Assembly: GCA_964353175.1 (NCBI GenBank)
Contig: CAYGUX010000008.1
Span: forward strand, 27,812 to 91,811
Length of the DNA: 64,000 bases
Reading direction: 5' to 3'
DNA from: JAIYCX01 sp964353175
GTDB taxonomy: Bacteria; Bdellovibrionota_C; UBA2361; SZUA-149; DAOLCO01
Shown one piece after another: positions 62,277 through 64,000 of this stretch. The notes below the pieces were generated by a model, which was not told the DNA's origin, made no database searches, and was given only the letters and a program-made list of their open reading frames with translations. Positions within the stretch are counted from its first letter, which is position 1; every line of letters starts with the position of its first letter. Made by a program: the position numbers and the translations under genes.

Positions 62277-62603
62277 ATGATGTATCAATTCAAAAAACTG
62301 AGCCGTTTTCTCATAACATGGCACCTCTGCCTCGCTGGCGCAATGCTCCTTGTCGTAGCCTCATTACATCGCCTGCAACTTAATTCTCCTAGCTACACAT
62401 CCAGTCCCTTGATCCACTTTCAGGTTACCCTAATGATCCTCATAGCCCTTCTCGTTTGCATTCACCCCTTTGTGGGAATCTTCCTATGCTTCAAACGGCG
62501 ATGGAAACAACTCGGAATTCTATTGATAAATACGGTAGTGGGAATTGCATCGTGGTTTACAGCAATGCACATCAATTCAGCAACGCTGATGTACATGACA
62601 TAA
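62277..62603 (+). CDS. Small membrane protein of unknown function
   Basis: 108 residues; ATG at 62277 with a second in-frame ATG next to it. Three hydrophobic helices (LITWHLCLAGAMLLVVASLH, VTLMILIALLVCIHPFVGIF, LGILLINTVVGIASWFTAMH) predict an inner-membrane protein. No signal peptide is obvious and no family is assigned. It sits ~80 nt after the terminator of the preceding small gene, so it is its own unit. Confidence 0.6.
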   Translation: MMYQFKKLSRFLITWHLCLAGAMLLVVASLHRLQLNSPSYTSSPLIHFQVTLMILIALLVCIHPFVGIFLCFKRRWKQLGILLINTVVGIASWFTAMHINSATLMYMT

Positions 62604-62667
62604 GATACAAGGGAATAAAATAAGACAGATGTGGATTAAGATGGAAGCTAGGTTGGTATCTTAAATA

Positions 62668-63072
62668 TTACTCAAAACTCTTTGTAAATTCAGGTAGCTT
62701 TAAATCTTCCTTTATCTTTAAAAATTCCTCTGCTGAAAACGGACCTTTGGCTATGTCTGCTCCATTTAAATATGGGTGGTCTTTCTTTTTTTCGATGTAA
62801 TAATATTCACTATTCCTCTGTGCTACGACATAGTTTGCATCACTACCGACTTTTTTAATTATTGAATCTACTCTACCAATCCAAGAATCATTTCCAAGAT
62901 CATAAACCAATTCTAAATCTTCTGATACATCAATCCACGAAACACTATAAGGTGGATCTTTCCACTTTGTCCCCGAATCAAAAATACAATTAGATAATAA
63001 TCCCATCAAGAAAGTAAATATCACTAATAAGAAAGTCAATATAATTATTTTCATAATACGCATGACGAACAT
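62668..63072 (-). CDS. Small membrane-anchored or secreted protein, DUF3997-like
   Basis: 134 residues. One N-terminal hydrophobic segment (about 7-27, MKIIILTFLLVIFTFLMGLL, then SNC) could be an anchor or lipoprotein signal. The rest is polar with aromatic-rich strands (ANYVVAQRNSEYYYIEKKKD) and resembles DUF3997 proteins in its YYYI-KKK-D pattern. Function unknown. It lies 18 nt after the methionine synthase domain gene on the same strand. The Met at residue 7 is an alternative start. Confidence 0.65.
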   Translation of the reverse strand: MFVMRIMKIIILTFLLVIFTFLMGLLSNCIFDSGTKWKDPPYSVSWIDVSEDLELVYDLGNDSWIGRVDSIIKKVGSDANYVVAQRNSEYYYIEKKKDHPYLNGADIAKGPFSAEEFLKIKEDLKLPEFTKSFE

Positions 63073-63090
63073 ATTGTTTTACTTCACCCT

Positions 63091-63948
63091 CTAATAATTC
63101 AAATACGAAGACATCCACTTCTCAACATCTTTAACACTCATTCCCTTTCTCTTCGCATAATCCTCGATCTGATCTTTATCAAGTCTTCCTACGTTAAAAT
63201 AGTTGCTTTCTGGATGAGCGAAGTAGTATCCACTTACAGAACTAGCAGGAAGCATTGCACAACTCTCAGTAAGCTCCACTCCAATTCTTTCCTTAACCTT
63301 TAAAAGATCCCAGATTTTAAACTTCTCAGTATGATCTGGACATGCTCCGTATCCAGGAGCTGGGCGAATTCCTTGATATCGTTCTTTAAGAATATCCTTC
63401 TTACTTAAATGCTCATCACTACCAAAACCCCACAACTCCTGCCTCACGCGCTCATGCATATACTCAGCACATGCTTCTGCTAAGCGATCACAAAGTGCTT
63501 TAATCATAATACTTGCGTACATATTATGCTCTTCTTCAAAGGCTTTAATTAAATGATCCACTCCAAAACCAGAACTAACAGCAAAGAATCCCATATAATC
63601 TGAAAATTCACCACTAGAAGGCTTAACATAATCACTTAAAGAAACATTAGGAGCTTTATTCGTTCTTTCTCCTTGCTGCCTTAAGAAATTAAAACAAGTA
63701 ATTTCGCCATCCTCACCTTCTACAAAAACATCCTCTACATTAGGATCTCTTTTAGCCTTAAACAAACCAACCACCGCCCTAGTAATAGGCGCATTCTTAG
63801 AATCTAAATACTCTAAATAATGCTCAGCATCTGCGTACAACCTCTTAGCCTCTTCCCCGTATACAGAACTCTCAAAAATCTCCGGATACTTTCCTTTTAA
63901 CTCCCAAGTAACCAGTAGGAAAACATAAAACTCGCTATAAGTACGCAA
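63091..63948 (-). CDS. metH: Cobalamin-dependent methionine synthase, reactivation domain
   Basis: 285 residues, TTG start. The entire ORF is the S-adenosylmethionine-binding reactivation domain of MetH: TWELKGKYPEIFES, YGEEAKRLYADAEHYLEYL, YQGIRPAPGYGACPDHTEK, LTESCAMLPASSVSGYYFAHPE and YFNVGRLDKDQIEDYAKRKG. In full MetH (~1200 residues) this is the C-terminal part; its usual N-terminal lead-in is shortened here. A TAG stop lies in frame 12 nt upstream (63958-63960), and the frame before it reads LDWFGKEPRNKA to the window edge, possibly the end of an upstream gene. This is either a split, free-standing domain or a broken full-length MetH. The 52 nt left of the gene are too few to decide. 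Confidence 0.85.
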   Translation of the reverse strand: MRTYSEFYVFLLVTWELKGKYPEIFESSVYGEEAKRLYADAEHYLEYLDSKNAPITRAVVGLFKAKRDPNVEDVFVEGEDGEITCFNFLRQQGERTNKAPNVSLSDYVKPSSGEFSDYMGFFAVSSGFGVDHLIKAFEEEHNMYASIMIKALCDRLAEACAEYMHERVRQELWGFGSDEHLSKKDILKERYQGIRPAPGYGACPDHTEKFKIWDLLKVKERIGVELTESCAMLPASSVSGYYFAHPESNYFNVGRLDKDQIEDYAKRKGMSVKDVEKWMSSYLNY

Positions 63949-64000
63949 CTTTTCAGACTAAGCCTTATTTCTAGGCTCTTTACCAAACCAATCTAGCCTT

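Overview
The window is an AT-rich stretch of a Gram-negative, LPS-bearing, motile bacterium with a respiratory chain rich in multiheme c-type cytochromes. Evidence for this is the alternative complex III (actABC), two heptosyltransferases around a Kdo kinase-like gene, a CsrA-FliW pair, an NtrC-type sigma54 activator, a CHASE2 cyclase, a FecR/TPR protein and many lipoproteins. The combination suggests a deltaproteobacteria-like lineage (Bdellovibrionota, Myxococcota or a related group). That placement is inference. No rRNA, tRNA or CRISPR array was seen.

Layout. 1-4588 (-): start of the alternative complex III operon, actA-actB-actC, with actC cut by the window edge. 4789-6525: argS. 6560-10972 (-): a 1470-residue coiled-coil protein of unknown role. 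11101-12390: a REP-associated tyrosine transposase flanked by inverted GTAG-type repeats. 12442-16147: a PurD-like ATP-grasp enzyme, a methyltransferase and a membrane-anchored unknown. 16214-19083 (-): a GT9 / Kdo-kinase / GT9 LPS-core operon. 19200-20273 (-): a radical-SAM-like protein without the cluster cysteines. 20598-23150: a small unknown, an M48 lipoprotein peptidase and a GH10 xylanase lipoprotein. 23253-24711: a sigma54-type promoter, a short terminated leader and an NtrC-like activator with a degenerate receiver. 24927-28891: small proteins, csrA-fliW, an HDOD protein, a STAS protein and a zinc-ribbon-like protein. 28926-34451 (-): a FecR-TPR-barrel protein and a CHASE2 cyclase. 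34647-37738: a lipoprotein, a 130-bp palindromic repeat, an HD-domain protein and a c554-like cytochrome.

37890-50032 is the most interesting block: six tightly packed plus-strand genes. They encode a FAD oxidoreductase fused to two cNMP-binding domains and a ferredoxin module; a cytochrome-b-like membrane protein; an FHA domain fused through one membrane helix to a decaheme cytochrome; a duplicated GlcG/HbpS lipoprotein; an outer-membrane beta-barrel; and a decaheme cytochrome fused to LVIVD repeats. Together they read as a possible regulated path for electrons from cytoplasmic NAD(P)H across both membranes. I know of no described system with this exact composition.

50110-54951: two large secreted proteins, one with FG-GAP/VCBS-like repeats and one Cys/Pro-rich with an EF-hand-like pair. 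55109-60419 (-): a folD-gcvT-gcvH-gcvP glycine-cleavage operon, with alanine dehydrogenase divergent to it. 61625-64000: hairpins, small proteins and the reactivation domain of cobalamin-dependent methionine synthase, cut off by an in-frame stop near the window edge.
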